A stretch of DNA of 64,000 bases. It comes from UBA1366 sp047602575 (GTDB lineage: Bacteria > Bacillota > Clostridia > Oscillospirales > Ruminococcaceae). A model generated the notes under the pieces. The model was not told where the DNA came from. It did not search any database and saw only the letters and a program-made list of their open reading frames with translations. Of this stretch, positions 17,598-25,427 are shown piece after piece. The stretch is from assembly GCA_047602575.1 (NCBI GenBank), contig JASGGY010000003.1:310001-374000 (forward strand), in the 5' to 3' direction. Both the position numbers and the translations under genes were made by a program. Every line of letters begins with the position of its first letter. Position 1 is the first letter of the stretch.

Positions 17598-17621
17598 AAA
17601 ATCAATCCTTTCGCGATTTCA

Positions 17622-18389
17622 TTAAACGGAAGCCGCATCAAGCAGCACTGCGAAATCTTCTGCTTTTAAAGATGCGCCGCCGATGAGTCCGCCGTCAACG
17701 TCAGGCTGTGCGAGCAGCTCCGCAGCGTTCTTCGGGTTCATCGAGCCGCCGTACTGGATGGTCACGCTGTCCGCAGCCGCGCTGTTGTAAAGCTTTGCAA
17801 CCACGCTCCGGATGTAGGCGCAAACCTCATTTGCCTGCTCGGAGGTTGCGGTTTTGCCAGTTCCGATTGCCCAGACAGGCTCATATGCGATGACGATGTT
17901 CTTGAGTTGTTCTTCCGAAATGCCTGCCAGTGCGATTTTCGTCTGCAAGCCCACAATTTCCTCGGTGATGCCCTGCTCGCGCTCGGTCAGAAGCTCGCCC
18001 ACGCAGAGAATGACTTTCAATCCGGCATTCAGCGCGGCGGTGGTTCTCTTGTTGACGGTCACATCGGTTTCGCCGAAATACTGACGGCGCTCGGAATGCC
18101 CGATGATAACGTATTCCACGCCCATCTCCGCGAGCATATCGGCGGAAATTTCGCCCGTGAACGCGCCGCTTTTCTCAAAGTGACAGTTCTGCGCGCCGAC
18201 CTTGATGTTTGTTCCGGCGGTGGCTGCGAGTGCGGTTTCGAGATTGGTGAACGGTACGCAGATGACAACACCGCAGCTTGCTTTTGCAGCGAGAGGCTTC
18301 AGCGCGTTGATGAGTGCTTCCGCTTCGGGGCGGGTTTTGTTCATCTTCCAGTTTCCTGCGATGATGGCTGCTCTTAGGTTTTTGTTCAT
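17622..18389 (-). CDS. tpiA: Triosephosphate isomerase
   Basis: Interconverts dihydroxyacetone phosphate and glyceraldehyde 3-phosphate. 255 residues, TIM barrel. Lys15 in AGNWKMNK, catalytic His98 in IIGHSERR and Glu170 in AYEPVWAIGTGKTA are all present, as is the phosphate-binding QYGGSMNPKN / GLIGGASL end. ATG 18389 follows AAGGAG. It is upstream of gpmI and 129 bases downstream of a pair of small membrane proteins. Confidence 0.98.
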   Translation of the reverse strand: MNKNLRAAIIAGNWKMNKTRPEAEALINALKPLAAKASCGVVICVPFTNLETALAATAGTNIKVGAQNCHFEKSGAFTGEISADMLAEMGVEYVIIGHSERRQYFGETDVTVNKRTTAALNAGLKVILCVGELLTEREQGITEEIVGLQTKIALAGISEEQLKNIVIAYEPVWAIGTGKTATSEQANEVCAYIRSVVAKLYNSAAADSVTIQYGGSMNPKNAAELLAQPDVDGGLIGGASLKAEDFAVLLDAASV

Positions 18390-18518
18390 GTTAAAAGCTC
18401 CTTATATTTCATTTTTTATACGATATAAGAATCGGTGTGAAATCAACGCAGCCGCAGATCATGTCTGCAAACCGTGCCGATACTTCGCGGTTAGCGCATT
18501 TCAGGTGTTTACGACCCG

Positions 18519-19004
18519 CTATTTAATCAGCAGCCCGACCGCCAGCGCGACGCCCATGACAGCCAGCCCGATTGCATAGCGGATGAATGTGATTTTCCAG
18601 CGGAGGATGATGAATTTATACTGCCGCGGGGTCAGCACGACGGCGGGGCTTTCTTTAAAATACAGCACTGTGCGGCACGCGCGCACCTCGTCCACAAGTT
18701 CTTTTTCCGCAAAGTCACAAGTGTAAAAGCCGTCCTCCGTGCGGTAAAGTACTTCCGTTGCGGGCTTTCGTATATATTTATCCAATGCCTCCCGCAGCTT
18801 GCTTTTCTCCGGTTCGCCGAACATGGCTTTGTCCACGCCCTCTGCGGCATCCTGAAAAATCGCGTCGGTTTCCACCCAGACGCCTTTTTTCAGGTACTCA
18901 AATTTCAGCTTTGTCTGCTTAAACTGAAACACCTTGTACAGCGACAAAAAGCTGAACAGCGTAATGCCGTATTTGGCAATATGGAATATGTCATGCAGCT
19001 CCAT
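18519..19004 (-). CDS. Hypothetical membrane protein, paralogue of its neighbour
   Basis: 161 residues: an N-terminal hydrophobic stretch (about 9-22), a soluble charged middle, and a C-terminal helix (FIRYAIGLAVMGVALAVGLLI). Not a family I recognise. The segment VLYFKESPAVVLTPRQYKFIIL lines up with LFYFRHNPAIFYTARELKRYVL in the upstream gene, and W-V-E-T with W-I-E-T, so the two look like diverged duplicates. GGAGG sits 5 bases before the ATG, 13 bases after the neighbour's stop. Both lie inside the pgk-tpiA-gpmI run. Confidence 0.65.
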   Translation of the reverse strand: MELHDIFHIAKYGITLFSFLSLYKVFQFKQTKLKFEYLKKGVWVETDAIFQDAAEGVDKAMFGEPEKSKLREALDKYIRKPATEVLYRTEDGFYTCDFAEKELVDEVRACRTVLYFKESPAVVLTPRQYKFIILRWKITFIRYAIGLAVMGVALAVGLLIK

Positions 19005-19017
19005 CGTTACCTCCGTC

Positions 19018-19389
19018 TTAAAGCACCTTGAAATACACGGTTTCGCCGATGATAATCAGCGTCGCAACCACCCAGATGATGAAAATCTTGCGCATACCAA
19101 GCACGTATCGTTTCAGCTCGCGCGCGGTATAGAAGATCGCGGGATTGTGGCGGAAGTAAAACAGCTTTTTGGTTTCGCGCAGCTCGTCGGCATTAATCGG
19201 CTTGGCGAAGCCCAGCAGCGGTTCTTCCCCCGCGCGGTAGTGAAACGGAACGCCCTCGGGCAGGTTTCCGTTTTCATCCCTGCGGTTTGCCAGCTCGTCC
19301 TCTGTGGGTTGGGTGTCAAAGTCCAGTTCTGTTTCAATCCAGTTTTTTCTGCGGAATAATGCTGTGTAGTTGTAAGATTTGTGTTCCAT
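19018..19389 (-). CDS. Hypothetical membrane protein, paralogue of its neighbour
   Basis: 123 residues from ATG 19389 (GAGGTG about 8 bases upstream; a GTG three codons earlier is less well placed). A soluble acidic N-terminal part with NWIETELDF, then YFRHNPAIFYTARELKRYVL and a single C-terminal membrane helix (FIIWVVATLIIIGETVYF). Related to the following gene by the YF-x3-PA-x3-T-x-R pattern and W-x-ET. No function can be assigned. It lies 60 bases downstream of pgk. Confidence 0.65.
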   Translation of the reverse strand: MEHKSYNYTALFRRKNWIETELDFDTQPTEDELANRRDENGNLPEGVPFHYRAGEEPLLGFAKPINADELRETKKLFYFRHNPAIFYTARELKRYVLGMRKIFIIWVVATLIIIGETVYFKVL

Positions 19390-19422
19390 ATCAGACACCT
19401 CAATTTGTGGTGAAATTACAAA

Positions 19423-19439
19423 GCGGAGCTAAGCCCCGC
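19423..19439 (-). terminator. Possible weak terminator or attenuator after pgk
   Basis: On the minus strand, GCGGGGC-TTA-GCTCCGC (one G-U) just after the pgk stop, followed only by TTTGTAATTT. It could reduce transcription into the downstream genes. Confidence 0.4.
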
Positions 19440-19449
19440 ATTTGTTTGT

Positions 19450-20673
19450 TTAGTTTTTATCCGCAATCACATCGATGCCGGGAAGCACCTTGCCTTCGAG
19501 GTACTCAAGGGACGCGCCACCGCCGGTGGAAATGTGGCTCATTTTGTCCGCAAAGCCGAGCTGAATCACGGCTGCCGCAGAGTCGCCGCCGCCGATGATC
19601 GTGGTTGCGTCGGTTTCCGCGAGTGCCTTTGCCACGGCGATGGTTCCGGCCGCGAGGGTGGGATTCTCGAACACGCCCATCGGTCCGTTCCAAACCACGG
19701 TTTTTGCGGTTTTTACGGCTTCGGTGAAGAGTGCCTGTGTCTTTACGCCGATGTCAAGACCCATCTTGTCGGCGGGAATTTTTTCGGAATCCACAACCTC
19801 AACTGCGATTTCCGCGTCGATCGGGTTCGGGAATTCCGCCGCGATTGCCGTATCAACGGGCAGGAGCAGCTGCTTGCCGAGCTTCTCCGCCTTATCGAGC
19901 ATTTCCTTGCAATAATCCAGCTTCTCGAGGTCAACGAGGGACTTACCGACTTCGCAGCCCTTGGCTTTGAGGAAGGTGTAAGCCATGCCGCCGCCCACGA
20001 TGAGGGTGTCGCATTTGTCAAGCAGATTCGAGATGACATTGAGCTTGTCCGCAACCTTTGCGCCGCCGAGGATTGCCACGAACGGTCTGACAGGAACTTC
20101 TACCGCGTTACCGAGGTAGTTGATTTCCTTCTGCATCAGATAGCCGACTGCAGTTTCTTTGACAAACTTTGTCACGCCTGCGGTGGAAGCGTGTGCTCTG
20201 TGTGCCGAGCCGAACGCGTCCATCACGAACACTTCGTTGTTCACCAGATCCGCCAGCTCCTTGGAGAAGCCCTCGCCGTTCTTGGTTTCGTCCGCGCCGC
20301 GGAAGCGGGTGTTTTCGAGCAGGACGATTTCGCCCTCGTTGAGTTCAGCAACCGCTTTTTTCGCGTTTTCGCCGACAACGGTGTCGTCCTTGGCAAAGGT
20401 CACCTTGGTGTCAACGAGCTGTGCGATTCTTGCCGCAACGGGTGCTAAGGAGAACTTGTCCTCCGGTCCGTTCTTCGGCTTGCCAAGGTGAGAGCAAAGC
20501 ACGAGCTTTCCGCCGCCCGCGATAAGTTTCTTGATGGTGGGAAGTGCCGCGGTGATGCGGTTGTCATTGGTGATCACGCCGTCCTTGAGCGGAACGTTAA
20601 AGTCGCAGCGCACAAGCACGAACCTGCCCTTTACATTGATGTCGTCAACGGTAACTTTGTTTAAACCTGCCAT
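19450..20673 (-). CDS. pgk: Phosphoglycerate kinase
   Basis: Transfers phosphate from 1,3-bisphosphoglycerate to ADP. 407 residues from ATG 20673 (MAGLNKVTVDDINVKG); more upstream codons lack a ribosome binding site. Landmarks: LVRCDFNVPL with Arg/Asp for substrate, VLCSHLGKPK, LLENTRF, hinge and nucleotide segments VAILGGAKVADK, VWNGPMGVFE and the C-terminal GGGDSAAAV...STGGGASLEYLEG. First gene of the minus-strand glycolytic run, with its own promoter about 100 bases upstream. Confidence 0.98.
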   Translation of the reverse strand: MAGLNKVTVDDINVKGRFVLVRCDFNVPLKDGVITNDNRITAALPTIKKLIAGGGKLVLCSHLGKPKNGPEDKFSLAPVAARIAQLVDTKVTFAKDDTVVGENAKKAVAELNEGEIVLLENTRFRGADETKNGEGFSKELADLVNNEVFVMDAFGSAHRAHASTAGVTKFVKETAVGYLMQKEINYLGNAVEVPVRPFVAILGGAKVADKLNVISNLLDKCDTLIVGGGMAYTFLKAKGCEVGKSLVDLEKLDYCKEMLDKAEKLGKQLLLPVDTAIAAEFPNPIDAEIAVEVVDSEKIPADKMGLDIGVKTQALFTEAVKTAKTVVWNGPMGVFENPTLAAGTIAVAKALAETDATTIIGGGDSAAAVIQLGFADKMSHISTGGGASLEYLEGKVLPGIDVIADKN

Positions 20674-20778
20674 AAAAAATTGACATCCTCTCATATAAAT
20701 TATTGCGGTATAACGTGCGGACAATGCGCGGTGAATCCGCGCGCAGTCCTGCTTGTTAATAAAATAACAGCCCTACTT

Positions 20779-20807
20779 ATTTTATACCAAAATCGCTTTC
20801 ATTTCAA
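20779..20807 (-). promoter_or_regulatory. Promoter of pgk
   Basis: Minus strand TTGAAA (20807-20802), 17-base spacer, TAAAAT (20784-20779). The predicted leader to the pgk start is about 100 bases. Confidence 0.65.
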
Positions 20808-20871
20808 GTAGCCGTCCAGAAAATTTTACCCGAAACCTCGCTGCATTTCTGTGCAGTTTGCCGTAAAATCA

Positions 20872-21744
20872 TCAGCGGTTTCTGCCTTTGATGACAAGCC
20901 CCGCGACCTTGTGCCCGGCGTTGCAGGCGACCGCGGCGCCAACCTGAAAGAAATCCGCCGGCGGATAGCCGACTTTTTTGGTCATTGCCTGTGCGATTTC
21001 GTCGCGCAGTGCCGCGTCGCTGCCCCACATGATACTGTAGGGTGTCTGCGGGATCATTTCTTTGGAGGCGATATCGATGATTTTCGGGATGACCGCCTTG
21101 TCGCCGCGCACCTTTTCTAGAATCGACGAAACGCCGTCCGCGATTTTGATGATGGGCTTTAGCCCCAGCACCTCGCCGACAAACGCGGCGGCGACGGAAA
21201 TGCGTCCGGATTTCTTCGCGTATTTCAGATTGAACGGGGCGAAAATCACATACGCGTTGTCAATCCAGTCCTGCACAAACGCCAGAATCTCGCCGACAGA
21301 AGCGCCCTTCAGCGCCTTCTGCGCCGCCTGAATCACGGCATAGCCGTACACACCGGTGTAATTGCGGCTGTCGATGTTGTGGATCTCGATTTTTCCGGCA
21401 TACTGCGGGTATTCCTGAAAAAACTGATCCTTGGCGAACACCGCGTTGTTATAGGTGTTCGAGCCGGTGGAGGAAATGATGATGTTGATGATGTCGGTAT
21501 AGCCCTCCTCGGCAAGCGCGCGGAAGACCTCGACGTATTCAAACGACATGACCTGCGACGTGGCGGGGATGCCCTCATACGCGTCCATGATTTCATAAAA
21601 ACGGCTGTTGTCGAAATCAACGCGGCTGGTGTAGCCCACGTCGCCCACCGTCACTTTAAACGGAATGATGTGAATGCCCAGGCTCTGCTCCTGCTCGTCG
21701 GTGATGTCGCAGGCGGAATCGGTCAGAATTTTGATTTTTGCCAA
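20872..21744 (-). CDS. DegV family fatty-acid-binding protein
   Basis: About 290 residues. N-terminal KIKILTDSACDIT with the TDS motif, and SSTGSNTYNNA in the middle, are DegV hallmarks. Members bind a fatty acid for the FakA/FakB fatty-acid kinase system or an unknown lipid. The TTG at 21744 is preferred because AAAGGA lies 9 bases upstream and the product then starts MAKIKILTDS as relatives do; ATGs at 21753 and 21762 overlap the ribosome binding site. It sits alone between pgk and trmL. Confidence 0.88.
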   Translation of the reverse strand: MAKIKILTDSACDITDEQEQSLGIHIIPFKVTVGDVGYTSRVDFDNSRFYEIMDAYEGIPATSQVMSFEYVEVFRALAEEGYTDIINIIISSTGSNTYNNAVFAKDQFFQEYPQYAGKIEIHNIDSRNYTGVYGYAVIQAAQKALKGASVGEILAFVQDWIDNAYVIFAPFNLKYAKKSGRISVAAAFVGEVLGLKPIIKIADGVSSILEKVRGDKAVIPKIIDIASKEMIPQTPYSIMWGSDAALRDEIAQAMTKKVGYPPADFFQVGAAVACNAGHKVAGLVIKGRNR

Positions 21745-21786
21745 TAAAAACATTCCTTTCATCGCTCTGGTTGAATATCTTAAATA

Positions 21787-22281
21787 TTAATACTGCGTCA
21801 GAAAGCCCTCGCGCGTCAGATCGGGGTATTCCCACTGGCGCAGCACCTCATAACAGGCGATTGCGACGGCGTTGGAGAGGTTTAAGCTGCGCAGCTCCGG
21901 ACGCATCGGGATACGGACACAGCTTTCATACCGCGCCGCGAGCAGCGCTTCCGGCAAGCCCTTGTCCTCGCGCCCGAAGATCAGGTACGCGTTGTCGGGA
22001 TAGCAAACAGCCGAGTGAACCTGCTTTCCTTTGGTGGTGAAAAAATAATACGCGCCGGAGGTTTTCTCAAAAAAATCGTCGATGCTGTCATACTCATAAA
22101 GCTCCAGCTTATCCCAATAATCCAGCCCCGCGCGTTTGAGGCTTTTGTCGCTGATGACAAAGCCGTAGGGCCTGATGAGATGGAGCGCCGCGCCTGTCAC
22201 CGCACAGGTGCGCGAGATATTCCCCGTATTCTGCGGAATCTGGGGTTCGACGAGGACGATGTTCAGCCGCTTTGCCATCAT
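21787..22281 (-). CDS. trmL: tRNA (cytidine(34)-2'-O)-methyltransferase
   Basis: SPOUT (trefoil-knot) methyltransferase that 2'-O-methylates the wobble base of certain leucine tRNAs. 164 residues from ATG 22281. LNIVLVEPQIPQNTGNISRT near the start and the knot segments LIFGREDKGLPE, IPM...RSLNLSNAVAIACYE are diagnostic. The start codon overlaps the pdxK stop (TAATG), so translation is probably coupled to pdxK. Confidence 0.93.
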   Translation of the reverse strand: MMAKRLNIVLVEPQIPQNTGNISRTCAVTGAALHLIRPYGFVISDKSLKRAGLDYWDKLELYEYDSIDDFFEKTSGAYYFFTTKGKQVHSAVCYPDNAYLIFGREDKGLPEALLAARYESCVRIPMRPELRSLNLSNAVAIACYEVLRQWEYPDLTREGFLTQY

Positions 22282-23138
22282 TATAGCGGCGCGAAATCGC
22301 GGAAAACCTGCGGGCTGGTCAGCCAGCCCAGACAAGGCTTAAGCATGATGCCGTCCTTGGGGTCGGAGGAATAGCTGAACGTCGTTTTGATGGCAAGCTC
22401 GGTGAAGCTTGTCGCGCGGTTCATGGCGATCGGCAGGCTGTCGCCGCCCAGAAGCCCGCCCACCAGAACGCTTGCGTAAATATCGCCGCTGCCGGAATAC
22501 TGGCGCGGAACATAATCGCAGACGACCTTCCAGAAGCTGTTTTTCGCTTTGTCATAGCCCACGTTGCACACGCTTCCGTCGGCAAGGGCGCAGCTGGTGA
22601 TGATGATGATTTCCGGCCCCAGCTCCGACAGCCGCACGAGCCAGCTTTTCGCCAGCGCGGCGGTCAGGGGCGCGTCGGGAAATTTTTCACCCAGAAGCAG
22701 CGCCGCTTCGGTCATGTTGGGCAGGATGATATCCGCCACCGCGGCAAGCTCGCCCATGCGCGCGCACATCCGGTCGGTGTAGGTAGAATATTTGCGTCCG
22801 TTGTCGCCCATGACGGGATCGACGACCTTCAGCGCGTGCGGGTACTGCGCGAAAAAGTCCAGACAATGGTCAATCTGCTGTTCCGTGGCAAGAAAGCCGC
22901 TGTATACGCAGTCAAACTGTGTGCCGAGCTTTTTGTAATGCGCAAGCGTCGGCGCGATAAAGTCCGTTAAATCGCGCATGACGATTTCGCCGTAGCCCGT
23001 GTGCGCGGACAGCACCGCCGTCGGCACGGGGCAAACCTGTACACCCATCGCCGAAATCACGGGGATGATCACGGTCAGCGAGCATCTTCCCACGCCGGAT
23101 ATATCATGGATCGCCGCAACCCGTTTGCAACCGGTCAA
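22281..23138 (-). CDS. pdxK: Pyridoxal/pyridoxamine kinase
   Basis: Phosphorylates B6 vitamers with ATP (ribokinase/PfkB superfamily, PdxK/PdxY group). 285 residues from TTG 23138, placed 8 bases after AGGAG. Motifs: HDISGVGRCSL, VPTAVLSAHTGYG, VVDPVMGDNG and the late anion-hole/catalytic segment YSGSGDIYASVLVGGLL with the catalytic Asp. A small ATG-AGC-GCT-TGA reading frame overlaps the TTG start. The gene follows a promoter and a 159-nt palindromic leader and is translationally linked to trmL. Confidence 0.9.
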   Translation of the reverse strand: MTGCKRVAAIHDISGVGRCSLTVIIPVISAMGVQVCPVPTAVLSAHTGYGEIVMRDLTDFIAPTLAHYKKLGTQFDCVYSGFLATEQQIDHCLDFFAQYPHALKVVDPVMGDNGRKYSTYTDRMCARMGELAAVADIILPNMTEAALLLGEKFPDAPLTAALAKSWLVRLSELGPEIIIITSCALADGSVCNVGYDKAKNSFWKVVCDYVPRQYSGSGDIYASVLVGGLLGGDSLPIAMNRATSFTELAIKTTFSYSSDPKDGIMLKPCLGWLTSPQVFRDFAPL

Positions 23139-23156
23139 GCGCTCATCTCCTGTTCG

Positions 23157-23315
23157 TATTGTTCCGCCAACGGAAGCTTGCACTCTGATTGGCGAGGTTT
23201 TTTTGCACAGCAAGGCGGAGGACGCAGCCAAGCAGGCGCTTTGCTAGGACGACAACGCGGCTGTGCGGAAAAAAATACCGCCAATGCTGTGCAAGGTTTC
23301 GTTGGCAGAGCAATA
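23157..23315 (-). repeat. 159-nt imperfect palindrome in the pdxK leader
   Basis: On the pdxK strand the 5' end TATTG-C-TCTGCCAACG pairs with CGTTGGCGGA-A-CAATA at the 3' end. The pairing continues inwards with CCTTGCA/TGCAAG, ATTGGCG/CGCCAAT, a T7/A7 run, GCACAGC/GCTGTGC and a small apical hairpin. An alternative pairing (TTGCACAGCA-GGCGG with CCGCC-TGCTGTGCAA) competes. It lies between the pdxK promoter and its ribosome binding site, so it is transcribed. It could be a MITE-like mobile repeat or a structured leader. Confidence 0.75.
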
Positions 23316-23338
23316 TCTCTTTTCGCTCAAACACCATT

Positions 23339-23367
23339 ATTATAACACAGAAATAGGATTTTCACAA
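23339..23367 (-). promoter_or_regulatory. Promoter of pdxK-trmL
   Basis: Minus strand TTGTGA (23367-23362), 17-base spacer, TATAAT (23344-23339). It places the palindromic element inside a leader of about 190 nt. Confidence 0.75.
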
Positions 23368-23407
23368 CAGTTTTTCAGGAAAAAATTTTTTGTGATAAAA
23401 AACAGAA

Positions 23408-23432
23408 GTCCGCAGACACTATCTCTGCGGAC
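23408..23432. repeat. Perfect 9-bp hairpin upstream of the small ORF
   Basis: GTCCGCAGA (23408-23416) / TCTGCGGAC (23424-23432), 7-base loop. On the minus strand it is followed by TTCTGTTTTTT and could terminate read-through toward pdxK; on the plus strand it would lie in the leader of the 57-residue gene. Confidence 0.6.
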
Positions 23433-23472
23433 AAAATGATCTGAATTACCAAAAGTAGAAAGGATGTTTTCT

Positions 23473-23646
23473 ATGAGCTTTTCGTCTATTGTTAAGGGCG
23501 TGTCGGTGGGCATTGCCGCAGGTGCGGCGACCTATGCGATCGCAAACGCATCCGGCAAATCAAAGCGCAAGGTCAAGAGCGGCACGGGGCGCGCCATCAA
23601 GGCGGTCGGCGACGTGATCGAGGGTCTTGGCTTTATGATGAGCTGA
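23473..23646 (+). CDS. Small conserved-looking protein, function unknown
   Basis: 57 residues from ATG 23473, placed 7 bases after AAAGGATG (another ATG overlaps that site). A glycine/alanine-rich hydrophobic start (IVKGVSVGIAAGAATYAIA) is followed by a basic stretch SGKSKRKVKSG and an amphipathic end (AIKAVGDVIEGLGFMM). The lone gene between two hairpins resembles small single-helix proteins common in Clostridia. I cannot assign a role. Confidence 0.65.
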   Translation: MSFSSIVKGVSVGIAAGAATYAIANASGKSKRKVKSGTGRAIKAVGDVIEGLGFMMS

Positions 23647-23660
23647 GTCGCAACGCAAAG

Positions 23661-23687
23661 AAAAGCTGTCCGAAACGGGCAGCTTTT
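23661..23687. terminator. Bidirectional terminator
   Basis: AAAAGCTGTCCG-AAA-CGGGCAGCTTTT between the small plus-strand gene and the convergent pspC-like gene. Confidence 0.85.
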
Positions 23688-23699
23688 CGCTTTGGTTTT

Positions 23700-23894
23700 T
23701 TACATAACCGAACTTTTCGGGGGCATGATGACCGCGCCGACGATGTAAGCAATCAAACCCACGCCGAAGGAAACACACGCAACCACAACCGTTCCCAGCC
23801 GCACCAGCGTCGGATCGACGTTCATGTACTCCGCCAGCCCGCCGCACACGCCCGCGATCATTTTACCGTCCTCAATCTTATATAATTTTTTCAT
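23700..23894 (-). CDS. PspC domain membrane protein
   Basis: 64 residues. KKLYKIEDGKMIAGVCGGLAEYMNVDP followed by one membrane helix (VVACVSFGVGLIAYIVGAVIMPP) is the PspC domain, seen in phage-shock/envelope-stress systems. ATG 23894 follows GGGTGG. It is the last gene of the PadR-DUF1700-DUF4097-PspC module, 43 bases downstream of the DUF4097 gene. Confidence 0.9.
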   Translation of the reverse strand: MKKLYKIEDGKMIAGVCGGLAEYMNVDPTLVRLGTVVVACVSFGVGLIAYIVGAVIMPPKSSVM

Positions 23895-23937
23895 AAGAAC
23901 CACCCTTTCTGTGTTCATTTTCCCTGTTCTTATCATA

Positions 23938-24804
23938 CTACGAACCGATGGAAATGTCAACCGATCCCGCGCCGCCGTCCACAATAATTTTGTTCGGCGC
24001 ATCCGCACCGCCCCTTGTGTTTTCGTCCACCGAGCCGGCACCCTGGTCAACATCGGCGTAATAATCTTCCGGATTGCCGACCGCGTGAATGGTGACTCTG
24101 CCGGCACCCGCGTCCACGTCGGTTTTTCCCGTAACAACAGCGCCGTCAATGGTCAGGTTGCCCGCGCCGCCGTCGATGGTCAGGTTATAGAGCGCTCCCC
24201 CGTTTGCCGTGAAGCTGCCCGCGCCCATGTCGAACTCCGCGTTGTTGAGCTTGCAGTCGCTGATGGTGACTTTTCCCGCGCCGCAGTCAAAATTCGCTTC
24301 TTCGTTGACGGAAACGTCGTTCATCGTAAGACTTCCCGCGCCCAGATCGAGGTTTGCTTTCGTGCATTGCAGCGCTTTGACCGTACAGCTGCCCGCGCCG
24401 GAATTGAGCGTGAGGTTTTCATAGACCCGCTGCGGAACATAGAGCGTCACCGATGCGGAGTCATCCCACGAGGTAAACCAAAGGCTGAGCGTGGCTTTCC
24501 AGTTGAATTGATACCGCAGCTTCAGCGTATCCCCTTCTGCGGAAACCGAAAAATTGTCCGCGACTACATCGCTGGCGGTATAAGAAAACGTGTCGGCGGG
24601 CAGGATTTTAAGGCTGCCCAGATCCATCTCGATGTCAAGATTTGTGACGCCCTCCGCGCCGCTGACCGTGCCGCTTGTGTTTGTTACGTCAAATTCAGCC
24701 GGCAAGCCGTCGCGCTCAAACAGCATCCATCCGATGCCCGCCGCGACCAGACCGCCCAGAATCATCAGCGACGGAACGCCGTAGCGCCAGAAGCTTCTCG
24801 TCAT
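23938..24804 (-). CDS. DUF4097 repeat protein, envelope-associated
   Basis: 288 residues from ATG 24804, which overlaps the preceding stop (ATGA). One N-terminal membrane helix (VPSLMILGGLVAAGIGWML), then a domain built of at least eight short repeats with the core x-GAG-x-(V/L/F)-(T/D), e.g. SGAGSCTV, LGAGSLTM, CGAGKVTI, MGAGSFTA, GGAGNLTI, AGAGRVTI, each probably one rung of a beta-solenoid. DUF4097 proteins accompany DUF1700 and PadR; their role is not established, but the set is taken to respond to envelope conditions. Confidence 0.88.
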   Translation of the reverse strand: MTRSFWRYGVPSLMILGGLVAAGIGWMLFERDGLPAEFDVTNTSGTVSGAEGVTNLDIEMDLGSLKILPADTFSYTASDVVADNFSVSAEGDTLKLRYQFNWKATLSLWFTSWDDSASVTLYVPQRVYENLTLNSGAGSCTVKALQCTKANLDLGAGSLTMNDVSVNEEANFDCGAGKVTISDCKLNNAEFDMGAGSFTANGGALYNLTIDGGAGNLTIDGAVVTGKTDVDAGAGRVTIHAVGNPEDYYADVDQGAGSVDENTRGGADAPNKIIVDGGAGSVDISIGS

Positions 24805-25427
24805 ACAACCGCACCGCCTTTCTTCCATGCCAGTCCGCCCAGCCAGTCAAAGATCCAGCGCGCAAACCGCACCATGAGGCGGAACGTGCCCCGCACCAGC
24901 GGAACAATGAGCAGGATGCAAAGCCCCAGCAGAACAAGCCCCGCGCCGCCCGTGATCAGCCCGACCGTCAGGGAATACGTCAGTGCCGCAATGCCGCCCA
25001 CAATCATCGCAGCGCCTGCGATGCCGAACGCCCCGACAACGATGATCGCAGCCAGCGCAAGCGCACCCACGACAATCAGCATCGTCAGCCAGATCGGGCT
25101 GAGCACCAGCGCCAGCAGCAAGCCCAGCCACACGCCCAGATTCGGCACGGGCGGATGGTAGAACGGCTCTGCCTGCGCGGCTTCCGTCCGCTGTGCCGGA
25201 GTCGGTTCGCGGTATGCCGACCCGCGCAGGGTTTCCGGTGCGGCTTCCCGCAGGATCTGTGCGGCGAGCGCCTGCGGGCTGCCCAGCTCCTCGATGACGC
25301 GCGTAACATTTTCTTCTCCCGCGTCGTCAAAATAATTCTCGTAGTAATCCAGCGCGCTTCTGCGCTCCTCTGCAATCAGCGGGGCGAGCGCGCTTTCCAG
25401 CTGTGCCATAAATTCCGACCTTGTCAT
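24801..25427 (-). CDS. DUF1700 family membrane protein
   Basis: 208 residues. The N-terminal MTRSEFMAQLESALAPLIAEE and YYENYFDDAGEE with VIEELGSPQALA form the HAAS-type DUF1700 domain (about 1-60). A short linker is followed by about four glycine/alanine-rich membrane helices and a C-terminal amphipathic end. The start overlaps the padR stop by four bases and the end overlaps the DUF4097 start, so the three genes are translationally coupled. Confidence 0.9.
   Translation of the reverse strand: MTRSEFMAQLESALAPLIAEERRSALDYYENYFDDAGEENVTRVIEELGSPQALAAQILREAAPETLRGSAYREPTPAQRTEAAQAEPFYHPPVPNLGVWLGLLLALVLSPIWLTMLIVVGALALAAIIVVGAFGIAGAAMIVGGIAALTYSLTVGLITGGAGLVLLGLCILLIVPLVRGTFRLMVRFARWIFDWLGGLAWKKGGAVV

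Noticed and set aside
16692..17669. 325-codon plus-strand frame opposite gpmI
   Set aside because: Antisense shadow of gpmI with no ribosome binding site or recognisable domain.
23203..23294. tRNA or small RNA gene in the pdxK leader palindrome
   Set aside because: No tRNA arms or CCA-like end; the fold is a single extended hairpin.
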